NCBI GenBank assembly: GCA_947502975.1
Contig: CANNBV010000002.1
Location: 558,001 to 622,000, forward strand
Origin: an uncultured Flavobacteriaceae bacterium
Lineage (GTDB): Bacteria; Bacteroidota; Bacteroidia; Flavobacteriales; Flavobacteriaceae
DNA length: 64,000 nucleotides
Direction: 5' to 3'
Both the position numbers and the translations under genes were made by a program. Under the pieces are notes generated by a model. It saw only the letters and a program-made list of their open reading frames with translations, did not search any database and had not been told where the DNA came from. Positions 62,619-64,000 of the stretch are shown in pieces. Each line of letters starts with the position of its first letter. Positions within the stretch are counted from its first letter, which is position 1.

Positions 62619-64000
62619 ATGAAAAAGATATATATAAAATTAATAGTTTGTTTTTCTTTAGTCTCACTATTTACAGCTTGTGAAGAAGAACTTGATTTGA
62701 GTAACCCTACCGCACTTTCATTAGAGGAGTTACTACAAACTGATAACGGATTTGAATTATTAGCAAATGGTATATTAGATGCTTATCAAAAAGTTCCAGC
62801 TAATGAATTTCTTTTAACAGAGTTAAGATCAGATAATGTTAGAGCAAATTCAGAAAATGGAAACTTTCCATTAATCGCTTCTTACAATGTAGATCCAAAT
62901 AATGGCGATGTAGCTACTTACTATTCCAATAATATGCATACAATTAAGCATGCAAATACAATTATTGATAATAGGTTTTTAGCTCCTGAAAGCCAACAAT
63001 ATACTGTTGGAGAAGCATATTTTATGAGAGCTTTATGTCACTTTAATTTAGTTAGAGCTTATCAAAATATTCCTTATGTAGATAAAGTTATTGATATTAC
63101 TACACAAGAAGCTTTAGATTATCCACAAATACCAGAAGCAGAAGTTTATGAGAAAATTATTGATGATTTTAAAACGTCAATAGCCTTTCTTAATGGTGCT
63201 GTACAGAACAGATACCGCCCTTCTGAAGGTGCTGCAATTTGTTTAGCTGCAAAAGCTTATTTAAGTCAGCCTACTCCTAATTACACGGAGGCTGAACTTC
63301 TTTTAGCATCAGTTGTAGAGAACAATTCTTCTTTTGATTATAATTTATTATTTACTGAAAGAAGTAATGCTGAACAGCAGGTTTTTGATCCAGATCCTAT
63401 AGATCCTACAATGGATCTTTTAACGGATGCAGAATACTATTTTAATTTGGCTATAAATTATGGAAATGTTTTTGGTAATGAGTTTAATGGAGATTTTACT
63501 ACTGACGGTGATGTAGTTTTAGATGGTACTTGGTCTAATAACTCAGGTTTAGAAATTAATGATGAGGTTATTTTTTCTATTGCATACGACTTGGTAAGTA
63601 GTGATAACTATGTAACTAGTGATAGTGGTTTAGATGATCAAATTGAAACAGATTCAGAGTCTCATAGTTTTGCTATGACATTGCAAGGGCCGTCAAATGG
63701 TGTAAATATTGCAACAGCAGATTTCCTACAAGTAATGACGCCAGAGTTGCAACCAGTACGTTTTGGTGTTTCTGTAAACCCACTTGATTATAGCTCTTTT
63801 CTTTCCAATAATACAATCGATGTTTTTAATAGAAAATTTCCAACAGATGGTGAAATTGGTGATAATGATTGGATAGTATTACGTTATGCAGACGTACTTT
63901 TATTATATGCTGAAGCAATATTAGCAGGAGGTGAAAGTACAACAGATTCCAGAGCTATTGATGCATTTAATCAAGTACGATTAAGAGCAGGATTAGAAGG
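62619..64000 (+). CDS. susD: SusD/RagB-family lipoprotein of the alginate locus (partial, cut by window end)
   Basis: An open frame of 460 codons runs from ATG at 62619 to the window edge without a stop. It starts with a lipoprotein signal (SLFTACEEE) and has the SusD motif EAYFMRALCHFNLVRAYQN (about 131-149), a TPR-like part and the RagB pattern LRYADVLLLYAEAILAGG near residue 425, ending in VRLRAGLEG. Only the C-terminus is missing. It partners the SusC just upstream in alginate capture. Confidence 0.9.
   Translation, partial: MKKIYIKLIVCFSLVSLFTACEEELDLSNPTALSLEELLQTDNGFELLANGILDAYQKVPANEFLLTELRSDNVRANSENGNFPLIASYNVDPNNGDVATYYSNNMHTIKHANTIIDNRFLAPESQQYTVGEAYFMRALCHFNLVRAYQNIPYVDKVIDITTQEALDYPQIPEAEVYEKIIDDFKTSIAFLNGAVQNRYRPSEGAAICLAAKAYLSQPTPNYTEAELLLASVVENNSSFDYNLLFTERSNAEQQVFDPDPIDPTMDLLTDAEYYFNLAINYGNVFGNEFNGDFTTDGDVVLDGTWSNNSGLEINDEVIFSIAYDLVSSDNYVTSDSGLDDQIETDSESHSFAMTLQGPSNGVNIATADFLQVMTPELQPVRFGVSVNPLDYSSFLSNNTIDVFNRKFPTDGEIGDNDWIVLRYADVLLLYAEAILAGGESTTDSRAIDAFNQVRLRAGLE

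Overview
The window comes from a low-GC marine member of the Flavobacteriia (Bacteroidetes). The evidence is two SusC/SusD pairs, many lipoproteins with an acidic tail after the lipobox Cys, a type IX secretion (T9SS) C-terminal tail on a secreted glycosidase, promoters of the Bacteroidetes TTG-N17-20-TAnnTTTG type, and almost no Shine-Dalgarno sequences. Nearly all genes serve the breakdown of algal polysaccharides. No rRNA, tRNA, insertion sequence or CRISPR array was seen.

Region 1 (1-13,854) is a LacI-controlled sugar catabolic operon. It encodes a Zn-dehydrogenase, KDG kinase, KDPG aldolase, altronate dehydratase, tagaturonate reductase, a GH29 exo-glycosidase, an amidohydrolase-type lactonase, an L-fucose dehydrogenase-like SDR, a FucP-type importer, a mutarotase and an atypical GH28. 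Read together these form a full route from L-galactose to pyruvate and glyceraldehyde-3-phosphate (L-galactose, lactone, L-galactonate, tagaturonate, altronate, KDG, KDPG). Uronate isomerase, needed for the galacturonate route, is not present. Two exact copies of a 20-bp operator sit at the lacI and operon promoters.

Region 2 (about 14,000-47,043) looks like a porphyran/agar-type galactan utilisation locus. It holds a DUF5107/TPR lipoprotein, a putative transmembrane DNA-binding sensor, a surface glycan-binding lipoprotein, SusD, SusC, a TPR/LuxR regulator, a secreted GH86 beta-agarase/porphyranase, an FN3-type lipoprotein, a GH2 beta-galactosidase, two S1 sulfatases, an esterase-like hydrolase and two tandem AraC regulators. 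Porphyran carries L-galactose-6-sulfate, so regions 1 and 2 make biochemical sense together. Embedded here is a four-gene operon of planctomycete-type proteins (c-type cytochrome/DUF1549/LamG/DUF1553; DUF1501; NHL propeller; DUF2231-cytochrome-LRR), whose role is unknown. It is the best candidate for an undescribed system in the window.

Region 3 (47,070-52,775) holds a secreted protein with nine 102-bp tandem repeats and a large Asp-box/sortilin-like propeller protein, placed tail to tail across a shared terminator.

Region 4 (52,776-64,000) is the left part of an alginate locus: PL6, PL7 and PL17 lyases, a KdgF-like cupin, SusC and a SusD that runs off the window. Both of its promoters carry tandem TTGGTNNACCAA-type operators spaced 13 bp apart, typical of FCD-GntR (UxuR-like) repressors. 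Alginate monomers and L-galactose both converge on KDG, so the kinase and aldolase of region 1 could serve both loci.
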